From Streptomyces sp. 130 (lineage in GTDB: Bacteria > Actinomycetota > Actinomycetes > Streptomycetales > Streptomycetaceae): a stretch of 64,000 nt of DNA. Location of the stretch: positions 1-64,000 of the forward strand of contig NZ_VJNO01000003.1 in assembly GCF_007096885.1 (NCBI RefSeq). Reading direction: 5' to 3'. This document shows positions 9,629 to 18,337 of the stretch, in pieces; position 1 is the stretch's first letter, and the number at the start of each line of letters is the position of its first letter. The position numbers and the translations under genes were made by a program. The notes below the pieces were generated by a model that was not told the DNA's origin, made no database searches, and saw only the letters and a list, made by a program, of their open reading frames with translations.

Positions 9629-9675
9629 TGACTACCGCAGGTAGCCCACGATCAGCACATGCCCCCGGATCAGCG

Positions 9676-10044
9676 TCACCGGGCTGGGATCGGCTGAGTG
9701 AGATTCACCGGGTTGCCGTCAGGGTCCTTGATGTGGGCGACGCGCTGTCCCCACGGCATGTCGTTGGGGCCTCCGTTGACCGAGCCGCCGAGCGCTTCAA
9801 CCCGGGCGAGCGTCTCGTCGATGTCGTCGACACCGATGCTGAGCAGGATCCGCGACGCCGCCCCGGTCCCCGGGTTCGCCTTGGCCACCAGCCCGAGGTC
9901 GGTGTCACCGATGCGCAGGCCGAGGTAGAAGGCGGCGCCTTCCTCCGGTACCCGGAAGATCTCCTCAGCGCCGAACAATTTCGTATAGAAGCCGAGCAGA
10001 ACGTTCTGGTCGGCAGTCAGGATCACGGGCTGGATGGTGGACAT
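9676..10044 (-). CDS. VOC-family (glyoxalase/bleomycin-resistance-like) protein
   Basis: A 122-residue protein with the single-module VOC pattern of two beta-alpha-beta-beta-beta units. The first has QPVILTADQNVLLGFYTKLF then AAFYLGLRIGDTDLGLV, the second SIGVDDIDETLARVEALGG ... HIKDPDGNPVNLTQPIP. The PW-G-x-R-V and DPDGN signature is typical. The start at MSTIQPVIL is preferred because the 41 upstream residues are low-complexity. VOC proteins of this size dimerise to form metal or ligand sites; substrate cannot be assigned. Confidence 0.85.
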   Translation of the reverse strand: MSTIQPVILTADQNVLLGFYTKLFGAEEIFRVPEEGAAFYLGLRIGDTDLGLVAKANPGTGAASRILLSIGVDDIDETLARVEALGGSVNGGPNDMPWGQRVAHIKDPDGNPVNLTQPIPAR

Positions 10045-10249
10045 GGCACTCCTGTCGAGAACGGTCGTGTCGCTGGGTAGACCATTCGAGGACGGTGAAC
10101 TCATCGGCAGAACCACCCCGCCGGACGATCTACAACACAGACTGCCGCCCACGATCAGCACGAGCACCCCGAAATGAGGTCACGCCACCCCGCTGACCAG
10201 CCACTTCAAGATGGCGGAGCTTCAGTGATTATGTACATACACGTAGCCG

Positions 10250-10955
10250 TCAGAGCCCGTGGTTCCCGCCTCGAACCGCCGTCCGACTGCTTCCTGCCAC
10301 GATCCAGCCGAAAACATCGACATCGTCGAAATTGGCGTGCTCGGCGAGCACGACACGCCCCGCACCCCGGGCGGGAGGACATGCCCCGGCTGCCTCCGAG
10401 GTGACCGGCACGCGGCTCATGCCAGCTCGCAAGGCAGCCTGCACACCCGCTGGGGCATCCTCCACGACCGTGCACACTTCCGAAGAAACTGACAAACTAC
10501 GGCCGGCCTCTGGAACACCGCTGGATCCGGCTTCCCTCGTGCCACGTCCTCCGCCGAAACTCGCACGGGAAAGAGGTCGGACAGTCCGGCTGTAGCGACC
10601 ATCGCGTCGATCACCGTACGAGAGGAGCCGGACGCCACGGCCAGCTCGAATCCGGCACGCCGCAAGCGCTCGGCGAGTGCCACCATGTGCGGATGCACCT
10701 TGACCGACTCACGCACCGCTTGGAGATAAAGCGGTTGCTCAGTTCCAGCAAGTGCCCAGCGGAAGCTTGCACGTCCCGCTCGGCGACGAACGTTTCCCAC
10801 ATGTCCTTCATGCTGGTGCCGATGAAACGTGCATGATCGGCAGCGGTGAAGCCTTCATATCCCATACAGGTGAGCGCTTCTCGCTCTGCGAAAAAGTAGG
10901 CGTGACTGCTGTCGATCAAGGTCCCGTCCAGATCAAATAACACAGCACGTTTCAT
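10250..10955 (-). pseudogene. HAD-superfamily hydrolase in three frames
   Basis: Motif I is intact at the start (MKRAVLFDLDGTLIDSS), with the cap region TAADHARFIGTSMKDMWETF in the same frame. A shift near 10740 is needed to read ESVKVHPHMVALAERLRRAG and ELAVASGSSRTVIDAMVATA (motif II region), then GKPDPAVF (motif III). A second shift near 10495 is needed for CTVVEDAPAGVQAALRAGM (motif IV). The order is that of beta-phosphoglucomutase-like phosphatases. Two frameshifts in otherwise good motifs mean either recent inactivation or sequencing errors. Confidence 0.7.
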
Positions 10956-11326
10956 GTCCGCAGCATGCCGCCCGCGCGCAAGTTCGAAAGGGAGTGGACT
11001 GGCACCACTCGTCGGCCTTGCCGGAGCCCTCCACGAGGGCCGATATGCCGTCGCTCAGGACATCACGACCTCACACAACCCCGGAGTCAACGAAGGCCGC
11101 ATAACCGACGTCAAACAGCAGGAACGCATCATGGCCGGACGAGCCAGCAGACCGCTCGAACCAGCATCCGTCCATCTTGACCAAAGGGGTAGGCTCCCGA
11201 CACCGCCCGGCGCGGTCAGTTGTGTGCGGTGCCAGCCATTCGCGCCGAAGCTCCGTCGCGCGGAGGCCCTCGCAGAGCCTCGGGCCACTGGCCGTTCCGC
11301 GTCCCTGAACAACCCGCGAGCCGCCG
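10956..11326. other. Intergenic spacer
   Basis: No open frame with credible composition or ribosome binding site. It separates the start of the HAD relic from the stop of the TetR gene. Nothing structured was seen. Confidence 0.4.
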
Positions 11327-11938
11327 TCATCGCAGCAGCAATTCCGCGAGGGCCGTGGCGGTGGCGTCGTCGAGGGGCGCGTGGCCGAGCAGGAAGCGGT
11401 ACCAGAAGACTCCGTAGATCTGGTCGACCATCAGGTCGAGGTCCCGCCCGGGGTCCAGTTGGCCGCGCTCCCGCCCCCGCTCCAGCACTTCCCGTAGGGC
11501 CGCGCGACGGCACTCGGTGAACTCCCGCATGAGCGCAGCCAGTTGAGGGTCGCGCGCCGCCTCCCGGGCCAATGTCCGCAGCGCCGGGCCCACGGGGGGG
11601 CGCTGGGCCCCGGCGAAGGTGGCGGCGACGACCACCTGGAGGTCGCTCCGCAGGTCCCCGCGGTCAGGGGCGGATACGGCCTGCTGGGCGCTTTCCGCCA
11701 GAGCCTCCAGGAGCACGGCACCCTTGGAGGGCCACCAGCGGTAGAGCGTCTGCTTGCCGACCCCGGCCGCCCGCGCGATGGTCTCGACGGTGACGGGGGC
11801 GCCGTCGCCCTCGCCGAGCAGCCGCAGCGCGGCGTCGAGGATGGCCCGTCGCGCCGCTTCGTTGCGCCGGCGCCCGGTGTGGGGCCGCACCTTGCCCGTG
11901 CCCGCATTCGTGTTCTTGTCCGCTTCCGTTTCCGCCAT
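11327..11938 (-). CDS. TetR-family repressor
   Basis: A 203-residue regulator. The N-terminal DNA-binding domain covers about residues 20-70 with AILDAALRLLGEGDGAPVTV and the recognition helix region VGKQTLYRWWPSKGAVLLEA, where LYRWWPSK is characteristic of TetR/AcrR members. The C-terminal ligand and dimerisation domain resembles TetR_C_33-type proteins. It is divergent from the SDR gene at 12101, and two matching palindromes lie between them, so it probably represses both genes and is released by a small molecule. Start chosen at MAETEADKN; an upstream Met three codons earlier is possible. Confidence 0.9.
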   Translation of the reverse strand: MAETEADKNTNAGTGKVRPHTGRRRNEAARRAILDAALRLLGEGDGAPVTVETIARAAGVGKQTLYRWWPSKGAVLLEALAESAQQAVSAPDRGDLRSDLQVVVAATFAGAQRPPVGPALRTLAREAARDPQLAALMREFTECRRAALREVLERGRERGQLDPGRDLDLMVDQIYGVFWYRFLLGHAPLDDATATALAELLLR

Positions 11939-11975
11939 GACGCACATCCTTTCCGAGTTCCCGAGCTCGAACCAC

Positions 11976-12034
11976 TTGACGAGACTGACGGTCTCGACAA
12001 GAATCACCTTACCGAGACCGACGGTCTCGTCAAC
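11976..12034. promoter_or_regulatory. Paired TetR-type operators over divergent promoters
   Basis: Two palindromes of the form CGAGAC-N5-GTCTCG lie at 11980-11996 and 12013-12029, with centres 33 bp apart (about three helical turns). Each overlaps a TTGACG -35-like hexamer: plus strand at 11976-11981 facing the SDR gene and minus strand at 12029-12034 facing the TetR gene. The arrangement predicts repression of both genes by the neighbouring TetR protein. Confidence 0.75.
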
Positions 12035-12100
12035 CCTTACGGAAGACCGAAGACAGGCATGAACGACAACCGCGCACAGCGCTTACGGAGGACCGCCATC

Positions 12101-12844
12101 ATGGCCACGGACCACACGCCCGCCCCCCGCGTCGTCGTCATGGGGGGCAGCTCCGGCATCGGCGAGGCCACAGCACTCTTCGCCGCGACAGGGGCGGAGG
12201 TGACGATCACCGGCCGCTCGCAGACCCGCTTGGACGAGGCGGCGACCCGTATCGGCGGCAAGACGCTCACCCACCGGATGGACGCCACGTCACAGGAGGA
12301 CACGGCGGCGTTCTTCGCAGCATCCGGCCCCATCGACCATCTGGTCATCGCGGTCAGCGGCGCCGCTGGTAGCGGCCCCTTCGCGGAACTGGACCTCGCG
12401 GACCTGGCCACGGGCTTTGACGCGAAATTCTGGCCCCAGGTCCGCATCCTCCAGGCCGCGCTCCCCCGCCTCGACCGCCGGCGCGGCTCCGTCACTCTGA
12501 TCACGGCCGCCTCGGCTCGTGCCGCCTTCCCGGGCACGTCCGGCCTCGCAGCGATCAACGGGGCCCTGGAGGCGATGGTGCCGCCCCTCGCGGTCGAACT
12601 GGCCCCTCTCCGCGTCAACGCCGTCTCCCCCGGCGTGATCGACACCCCGTGGTGGGACCGGGTCCCGGCGGAACAGCGCACGGCACTCTTCGACGGCCTC
12701 GCGAAGACGACCCCAGCGGGCCGGGTCGGCTGCGCCACCGATGTGGCGAGAGCCATCCACTCCCTGGCGACGAACGGATTCATCACCGGCGTCGTACTCG
12801 ACTGCACAGGCGGCGCGAACCTCCCGATGGGCGCCCAGGCGTAG
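12101..12844 (+). CDS. Short-chain dehydrogenase/reductase (SDR)
   Basis: A 247-residue Rossmann-fold oxidoreductase. The cofactor motif is VVVMGGSSGIGEATALF near residue 10 and the following GRS is compatible with NADP(H). The catalytic region is unusual: the Ser sits in LITAASARAAFPGTSGLAAINGA, where the classical YxxxK is replaced by G-L-A-A-I-N, so the general base Tyr is not obvious. The structural Pro-Gly and Asp-Thr-Pro of NAVSPGVIDTPWW are kept. GGAGGA eight bases upstream of ATG 12101 decides the start over an earlier ATG at 12059. Probably controlled by the divergent TetR protein. Confidence 0.85.
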   Translation: MATDHTPAPRVVVMGGSSGIGEATALFAATGAEVTITGRSQTRLDEAATRIGGKTLTHRMDATSQEDTAAFFAASGPIDHLVIAVSGAAGSGPFAELDLADLATGFDAKFWPQVRILQAALPRLDRRRGSVTLITAASARAAFPGTSGLAAINGALEAMVPPLAVELAPLRVNAVSPGVIDTPWWDRVPAEQRTALFDGLAKTTPAGRVGCATDVARAIHSLATNGFITGVVLDCTGGANLPMGAQA

Positions 12845-12961
12845 GGCGTTCACTCCCCCGGGGCACGGTGAGGAGCCTGTCCACGTCGCCCCCGCCCGCC
12901 GAGACTGCCAGGCCCGGGCGCCACGACCCGAATCCCCACGCCGCTGAGCGACCGCCCCCGG

Positions 12962-13213
12962 TCAGCAGAAGCGTGCATAGCGGTGAAGGCGGGTGCCGGT
13001 CTCGGACTCGGTGAGTCCGAGACCGTTGGCAATCGTGGCCCAGGACTGGTTGTCGGCCCGGACCGTGTGTACGGCAACCACCCCGGCTTCGGCAGCCAAG
13101 GATTCCAGGGCGGCGATGATGCGGAGAGCGGCCAGGAGTACGTCGTCGGCCAGGGCGTCCAGGCGCTCTCGCGGCTGGTCGAAAAGAGCCGTGACGCCCT
13201 CGGGGACGGGCAC
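12962..13213 (-). CDS. Small hypothetical protein with possible helix-turn-helix
   Basis: An 83-residue frame from a GTG. It is mostly helical: RERLDALADDVLLAALRIIA, then SLAAEAG, and it ends with NQSWATIANGLGLTESETGT and RLHRY, which looks like a sigma/HTH recognition element (W-x-x-I-A-x-x-L-G-x-T). The frame is open further upstream, but that part overlaps a better plus-strand frame, so the gene may be 5'-truncated. No close family recognised; could be a partial gene left in the decay zone. Confidence 0.4.
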   Translation of the reverse strand: MPVPEGVTALFDQPRERLDALADDVLLAALRIIAALESLAAEAGVVAVHTVRADNQSWATIANGLGLTESETGTRLHRYARFC

Positions 13214-13222
13214 GACGCGTGA

Positions 13223-13432
13223 GTGCCGCTTCGCAGTGACGACGGCATCGGGGTCGATGTCGACTTCGCACCCGACGGGAGCGAGATCTTCGACATCTGG
13301 CGGCTGCGCTGGTACGGGCTGAGCCTGCCTGGACCTCTTGACGTCACGGATCAGGACCTGCGGACCGCCGTGCGGTCCCTTCAACCGCTGCTGACTGAGG
13401 TGCGACCGGGGTGGTTCACTGTCGCCAGCTGA
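13223..13432 (+). CDS. Small hypothetical protein, possibly a fragment
   Basis: A 69-residue frame from GTG with natural composition (DVDFAPDGSEIFDIWRLRWY, then LDVTDQDLRTAVRSLQPLLT). It ends four bases into the IS5-like element, so the original C-terminus may have been cut by the insertion and the present stop may lie in the element's terminal repeat. No family recognised and no strong ribosome binding site. Confidence 0.3.
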   Translation: MPLRSDDGIGVDVDFAPDGSEIFDIWRLRWYGLSLPGPLDVTDQDLRTAVRSLQPLLTEVRPGWFTVAS

Positions 13433-14305
13433 TCGCTTCTGGACGAGGTGCGCAGGGGGCGCAGGCATATGAGGCTGCAGGCAGGTTCGGGCAGGCCCTG
13501 GTGGAGATTGGTGCGTCGTTCGTAGCGGGTGTGGAGCCGTTTGGACTGTGCAGCCAGGCGAAGGCACGCTTGAGGCCCCAGCGCACCTTGCCCAGTCCGG
13601 AGCCGTGAGCGATGCCGCGTCGGGCGATCATCGGCTTGATGCCGCGTTTCCACGGCAGGCGGCGGTACTTGTCGAAGTCGTGGGCTCCGGTCGACATACA
13701 GGCGGCGGGGACGCCCCCGCAGACCCCGTATCGACGGAACAGCGTCGAGCAGAGGCAGGAGCTGGGTGACGTCGTGCCGGTTGCCGCCGGTGAGCGTGAC
13801 GGCGAGCGGGGTTCCGTGACGGTCGACGATCAGGTGGTGCTTCGAGCCAGAGCGGGCCCGATCGACGGGCGAGGGTGCGGCGCGGTCCCCCCTTTTCAGC
13901 GCCCGGATGTGCGGTCCGTCCACCGAGCAGTCATCCAGGTCCAGCAGGCTGGCGTGACGAAGCTCGGTCGACAAGGCGGCATGCAGGCGCGGCCAGACAC
14001 CAGCCTCGGTGCAGTGCCACTGTCGGCGCCAGGCCGTCACCCCAGAACAGCCCACTGCCTTGGCGGGGACGTCACGCCACGCGACACCGGTCCGCAGCAC
14101 ATACATGCCGCCGGCGAGCGCCACTCGATCGGGAACACACAGCCGCCCCGGGTAGCGATGGCACCGTTCGGGGGCGGGGTGGCAGCAGCGGAGCCACCCG
14201 CCCCCACAGGTCACCCGGAACAAGATCAGCACGCACGCCGGACACCCCGCCGACCAAGATCGCCGAGCGCAACACCCGCGGCTCAACTCATTCCGAAACG
14301 ATCAG
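13429..14305. mobile_element. IS5-family-like insertion sequence with decayed transposase
   Basis: An element of about 877 bp. The ends form imperfect terminal inverted repeats: CTGATCGCTTCTGGACGAG at 13429-13447 against CTCATTCCGAAACGATCAG at 14287-14305 read on the other strand, with 15 of 19 positions matching. Size and transposase type agree with small IS5-group elements. A clear target duplication is not visible; TA follows the right end but not the left. Confidence 0.7.
13440..14275 (-). pseudogene. IS5-type transposase, frameshifted
   Basis: The frames give ADLVPGDLWGRVAPLLPPRP at the N-terminus, GMYVLRTGVAWRDVPAKAVG and HASLLDLDDCSVDGPHIRAL with the first catalytic Asp (SVDGPH), then VDRARSGSKHHLIVDRHGTP and AVTLTGGNRHDVTQLLPLLD with the second Asp (NRHD). 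A further shift is needed to read DFDKYRRLPWKRGIKPMIAR near the C-terminus. The glutamate region (normally VVERAFAWLH) reads GLKRAFAWLH, so the third catalytic residue is lost. Not expected to be active. Confidence 0.75.
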
Positions 14306-14488
14306 TAAGCCGTCGACGCGGCCCTCTGCCGCCAACCATGCGCGAGCGCGTAGGCGATGTGGGCGTCGCCTACGCGCTCGTCGTACTTCGACAGGGTCCT
14401 GCCCGTCATGTTCGCCAATCTGTGGAGCTGCGCCCTGCTGCCGAAGGGCCCGCCCATGCCGGTGGGCCCTTCGGCAGTAGAGAGTGCC

Positions 14489-14990
14489 TCACAGGATGCT
14501 GGTGAACACCTCGGCTCCTGTTCCCTGTGCCTGCTTGAGGCCCCCGGGGGCCGCGCATGCCGTCGGGTTGGCGAGCAGGGTGGTGGCGAGGACGTTGGGC
14601 AGGGCCACGAGGTTGCCTTGGAAGAGGCCGCTTTGAACCGTGCCGACGAGGACGTTGCCGACTACGCCCACTGAGGGGCCGCTGAATGTGACCGTGCTGC
14701 TCTGACCGTTGTTCCAGGTGATTTCCTGGGTGAGGGTGATGGTACCGAGCAGGCAGGTTCCGTTGACCGTTCCCGACAGCGTGTAGTTCGCGGTCAGTCC
14801 GGAGGCGCCTGCCTGGGAGAGGCAGCCGGTGAGGCTTCCGGTTCCCGTGATCGAGACGGCCTGGGGCTGGGCGATGTTCAGGCCGGGGTTGAAGTTCAGG
14901 GTGCTGGTGCTCACGCAGGACTGGGAGAGTGTCTCGGCCTGCAAGTGCGAAGGCGGCTGCTGCTGCAGCGGCTTTGCGTATGAGGGACAT
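14489..14990 (-). pseudogene. Secreted Streptomyces-type beta-domain protein with frameshift in the signal peptide
   Basis: ATG 14990 has an AGGAG site and begins a signal peptide (MSLIRKAAAAAAAFALA). The mature domain is in another frame, starting near QAETLSQSCVSTSTLNFNPG and ending TACAAPGGLKQAQGTGAEVF. It has four or more Cys, Thr/Ser/Asn-rich strands and WNNGQSSTVTFSGPSVGVVG, a pattern of a secreted family abundant in Streptomyces and of unknown function. A one-base shift near 14945 and a shortened cleavage region mean the protein is not made as written unless this is a sequencing error. Confidence 0.6.
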
Positions 14991-16082
14991 TGTTGCTCCT
15001 TGGGTGAGGGTGTTGAGGGGGCGGGGGCCGCCCCGGGCCCGTTTGAGAGGAACGGAAGGGGGCTTCCTTACCGCCGCCTGCGTGCCGAGTGGCGAGTGAG
15101 AAGGACGGTTGCTGTCGTGGCTGGGCGCTGCGGTGCCGCTTCTGGGCGTGGGTCTGTTCCGCAGCACTGTGGCTCCTCGTGTCAGATGGAAGCGGGGCAC
15201 GAGCGTGCGACCGCGCGGTGCTTGTGGCAAGGCATGTTTGCGGTGCGAGAGGCGTATGCGACGGGGTGTCCCTGTTGAGGAGTGAGAGCCGAGGCAAAAG
15301 GTGGTATTCGGGGGGCGTGCGAAAAATCCGCGCGCCCGTTTTTCGCTCTGTCAGCTTCCGTGCGATGCCGCAGGAGGGTTCTGCGCCCGGTTGGAAGTGC
15401 AGGGCAAAGGCATGAGCGTGCAGGTGCCGTGCCACGAGTGCCGGCTCATGTACGGGGCCTGTTCGGAGGACTCGGAACTCGCGTCGCGCATCATTGCCGC
15501 CGGTTACGCATCGCTGGATGCCGACGATGCTTTTGGCCATGGGCTCGTCCCGGGAGGTTTCGCGGCCTACAAGCGTCAGCGCGCGGTGGATCGCCGGTCC
15601 GTCGCAGGCGCCGCGCCGGCACTGGTGGCTCTTTCTTCCCCGGCCTCCGGCCTCCCCTTCTCACCTCGCCGGCGTGCAATTCGCGGCCCTCCTGCTGCGC
15701 TGGGCCGTCTTCCGGAACGTGCTGGGTGCGACGCCTCGGAACGCGCTTCGCGCCTGGATCGCCCAGTTCGCCCTCGACCATGTGAGCTGGACAGCCGATG
15801 GGTATGGGGCTGCTCCTGTCCGCACTCAAGGCCCTGGCTGCCCCGGTGGCCGCGCTGTACGCCGACCGGTTCCTGGCGTCTTCGCCGACGGCCCGCGCTG
15901 TCTTTTCCTCTCCTCGCTCCCGGTTCGACAGAGCTGGTCCCGTAAGCGGTGCTCGCCGTGAGCGTGCCCGCAGCTGCAGGCGTCGACGGTGATCAGGCGG
16001 CATGGGCCCCACCCCCTGGCTCTTGCCAGGTGCCGGACGGCCTCGTCGTGCGGTACGGGCCGGGGCGGCAGAGACTCGGAGT
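14991..16082. other. Gene-poor region with possible relics
   Basis: About 1.1 kb without a convincing gene. Two plus-strand stretches have natural composition: MSVQVPCHECRLMYGACSED at about 15412 onwards and HLAGVQFAALLLRWAVFRNV with ALRAWIAQFALDHVSWTADG at about 15655-15810. They are in different frames and have no good starts, so they may be remains of one or two genes. No RNA gene, repeat or operator recognised. Confidence 0.4.
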
Positions 16083-17288
16083 GTGACGACCAACGATGAC
16101 GACTCCGAGGCCTTGAATACCGGATCCGCTGACGAGGCACCGGGCCACGAGGGGCTGCCAGAGCCGTGCGATGGTTCCGGCCCGCCCCATGTGGATGTGG
16201 CCGGGCCGCTGCCGCTGGGCGGGCCGCTGCCACCGGACTACGGCCACGAGCTGAGCGGGCTGCGCATCGTCGTGGCCGACCAGGACGCTGCGGCTGGCGG
16301 CCACCTCGCTGCGGGGTTGCGGGAGCGGGGTGCCGAGTGGGTGGGTGAGACCACCGGTATGGAGGATTTCCTGCGGATGCTCAGGGACCATCCGGCGGAT
16401 GTGCACGTGGCGTTGTGGCACGAGGCACTGGAGCCGGACCCGGCTCGTCGGGTGGCGCTGCTGGACACCTGGCTGAGGGAGTTTCCCGATACGGCGATCG
16501 TGCTCACCGCGGACCGGCTCACCTCCGCCAGTACTCTGACCGCGCTGCGAGGAGGTGCCGCCGAAGTGTTGCGCCGCGGGGCGCAGGGGGCCGAGGTCGC
16601 CGCAGTGGTGCGGCATGCCTACCGCACGCACGCGGCCCGGCACGGCGGTGCCGGCGGTGAGCGTCCGCGGATGCTCGTGGTGGGGGCGCACCCGGATGAC
16701 GCGGAGATCGGGGCCGGTGCGCTCATTCACCGGCGGGTGCGTGACGGCTGGGACATCACGGTCCTGGTCATGTCGCGCGGCTCCTTCGGCGGGGATCCGG
16801 ACCGGCGCTCGCAGGAGGCGCGGCATGCCGCGGAGGTGCTGGGCGCTTCGTTCGATATGGCGGATTTTCCGGACGGGCACATCACCGATGCCACGGAGAC
16901 CGTGCAGGCCATCGAGCAGGTGGTGGCGCGGGTGGCACCCGATCTGTTGCTCGTCCATTCGGAGCACGACACGCATCAGGATCACCGGGCTGTGCACCGG
17001 GCCGCTCTGGTGGCCGGCCGGCGTGTGCCGCGCGTCGCCTGTTATCAGTCGCCGTCGGCGACCGTGAATTTCAGTCCCAACCGGTTCATCGGCGTCCGCG
17101 AAGAGGATGTCGAGGCGAAATTGGAGGCGATTCGCGCTCACCGCTCCCAGTCGGACACCCGCGCCTACCTGGACGAGGGCCTGATCCGGTCCACGGCACG
17201 GTACTGGGGGCGGTTCACCGGCGACGCCTACGCCGAGCCGCTGGAAGTCGTCCGCTACAGCGCGGAGCTGGGGAGGTCGTTGGTATGA
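16083..17288 (+). CDS. PIG-L-family deacetylase with N-terminal pseudoreceiver domain
   Basis: A 401-residue fusion. Residues about 60-175 have a response-regulator receiver fold: the acidic pair is kept in RIVVADQD and the switch Thr in AIVLTADR, but the phosphoacceptor Asp is replaced (VHVALWHEAL) and the conserved Lys is Arg. Residues about 195-395 form a PIG-L/LmbE zinc deacetylase with the metal motif GAHPDDAEIGAG and the second His cluster HSEHDTHQDHRAVH. PIG-L enzymes remove N-acetyl groups from GlcNAc-type sugars. GTG 16083 is chosen because the upstream part is low-complexity. It is first in a four-gene operon and overlaps the next gene by ATGA. Confidence 0.88.
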   Translation: MTTNDDDSEALNTGSADEAPGHEGLPEPCDGSGPPHVDVAGPLPLGGPLPPDYGHELSGLRIVVADQDAAAGGHLAAGLRERGAEWVGETTGMEDFLRMLRDHPADVHVALWHEALEPDPARRVALLDTWLREFPDTAIVLTADRLTSASTLTALRGGAAEVLRRGAQGAEVAAVVRHAYRTHAARHGGAGGERPRMLVVGAHPDDAEIGAGALIHRRVRDGWDITVLVMSRGSFGGDPDRRSQEARHAAEVLGASFDMADFPDGHITDATETVQAIEQVVARVAPDLLLVHSEHDTHQDHRAVHRAALVAGRRVPRVACYQSPSATVNFSPNRFIGVREEDVEAKLEAIRAHRSQSDTRAYLDEGLIRSTARYWGRFTGDAYAEPLEVVRYSAELGRSLV

Positions 17289-18337
17289 GTGCGGTTTCCG
17301 GCGCCGCGGGCGCCGGCGTGTCGGATGTACCGGTGCCCGACCTTTCCGTGCCGCTGGGCCGGCCGCCGCGGGTTCTGGTGACCGGGGCGGGTGGTCCGTC
17401 CGGGGTCTGTTTCCTGCGGGCGCTGGCCGGCAGCTGTGAGCTTTGGGCCGGGGACATCGACCCGAACGCCGCCGGCCTCTACCTGGTTGAGCATGCTCGG
17501 CGCTGGCTGCTCCCCCGCGGTGACGACGCCGCGTACGCCGGTCGTCTGCAGGAGCTGTGCGCCCGGCTGCGGATCGATGTCCTGGTTCCCACTGTCGACA
17601 CCGAGCTGCTGCCCCTGGCCCGTGCTTCGCACGAGTTCACCGCGGCGGGGACACGGGTGCTCGTACCGCGGGCGGCGGCGCTTGCGCGGTGTCTGGACAA
17701 GTGGACGCTCATCGAGGCCTGCCGAGGCACGGTCCGGGTGCCCTGCACCGTGCTGCTCGAGCCAGGAGTCGCCGAGTCCTTCGAGGCCGGGTTCCCGGCC
17801 GTCGCCAAGCCGAGGCGCGGAAGCGGATCACGTGGTGTCGTTCTCGCGGACACGCCCGCCGACCTGGCGGCGCTGCCCCTGGACGGCTCGTACCTTCTGC
17901 AGGAGCTGCTGCCCGGTGCCGAGTACTCGCTCGATGTCCTCGTCGCCCTCGACGGCACGGTTCGCGCGGCCGTGCCCCGGGTCCGGGACAAGACCGACTC
18001 CGGGATCATCGTCGCCGGCCGCGTCCTGCACCGGCCCGCGCTGTCCGACGATGCCGCCAAGGTCGCTGCCGTGACGGGACTCCACGGCATCTGCAACGTG
18101 CAGGTCCGTGAGGACCGGGAAGGCCGGCCGGCGCTCCTGGAAGTCAATCCCAGACCGCCGGGCGGCATGTCCCTCACGGTCGCCGCGGGTGTGCACATGC
18201 CGGCCTGGGCCGTGGCCTCGCTCCTCGGCATGGACGTCCCCGGCCACATCCCGCACCGGGAGCTGTCCGTCGTACGGCACTGGCAGGACGTGGTGATGGA
18301 CCTCGGGGAGCTGGGCGATGTGGCAGGGCGGGCGTGA
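17285..18337 (+). CDS. ATP-grasp ligase
   Basis: A 350-residue protein with an N-terminal Rossmann-like pre-ATP domain (RVLVTGAGGPSGVCFLRAL, then LWAGDIDPNAAGLY) and an ATP-grasp domain from about residue 120. The nucleotide-binding Lys lies in FPAVAKPRRGSGSRGVVL and the metal-binding end in ALLEVNPRPPGG. The architecture resembles CarB/PylC-like ATP-grasp proteins that join a carboxylate to an amine through an acyl phosphate. Both ends overlap neighbours (ATGA, GTGA). With the deacetylase upstream, an amide on a freed amino sugar is a reasonable but unproven product. Confidence 0.88.
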   Translation: MSAVSGAAGAGVSDVPVPDLSVPLGRPPRVLVTGAGGPSGVCFLRALAGSCELWAGDIDPNAAGLYLVEHARRWLLPRGDDAAYAGRLQELCARLRIDVLVPTVDTELLPLARASHEFTAAGTRVLVPRAAALARCLDKWTLIEACRGTVRVPCTVLLEPGVAESFEAGFPAVAKPRRGSGSRGVVLADTPADLAALPLDGSYLLQELLPGAEYSLDVLVALDGTVRAAVPRVRDKTDSGIIVAGRVLHRPALSDDAAKVAAVTGLHGICNVQVREDREGRPALLEVNPRPPGGMSLTVAAGVHMPAWAVASLLGMDVPGHIPHRELSVVRHWQDVVMDLGELGDVAGRA

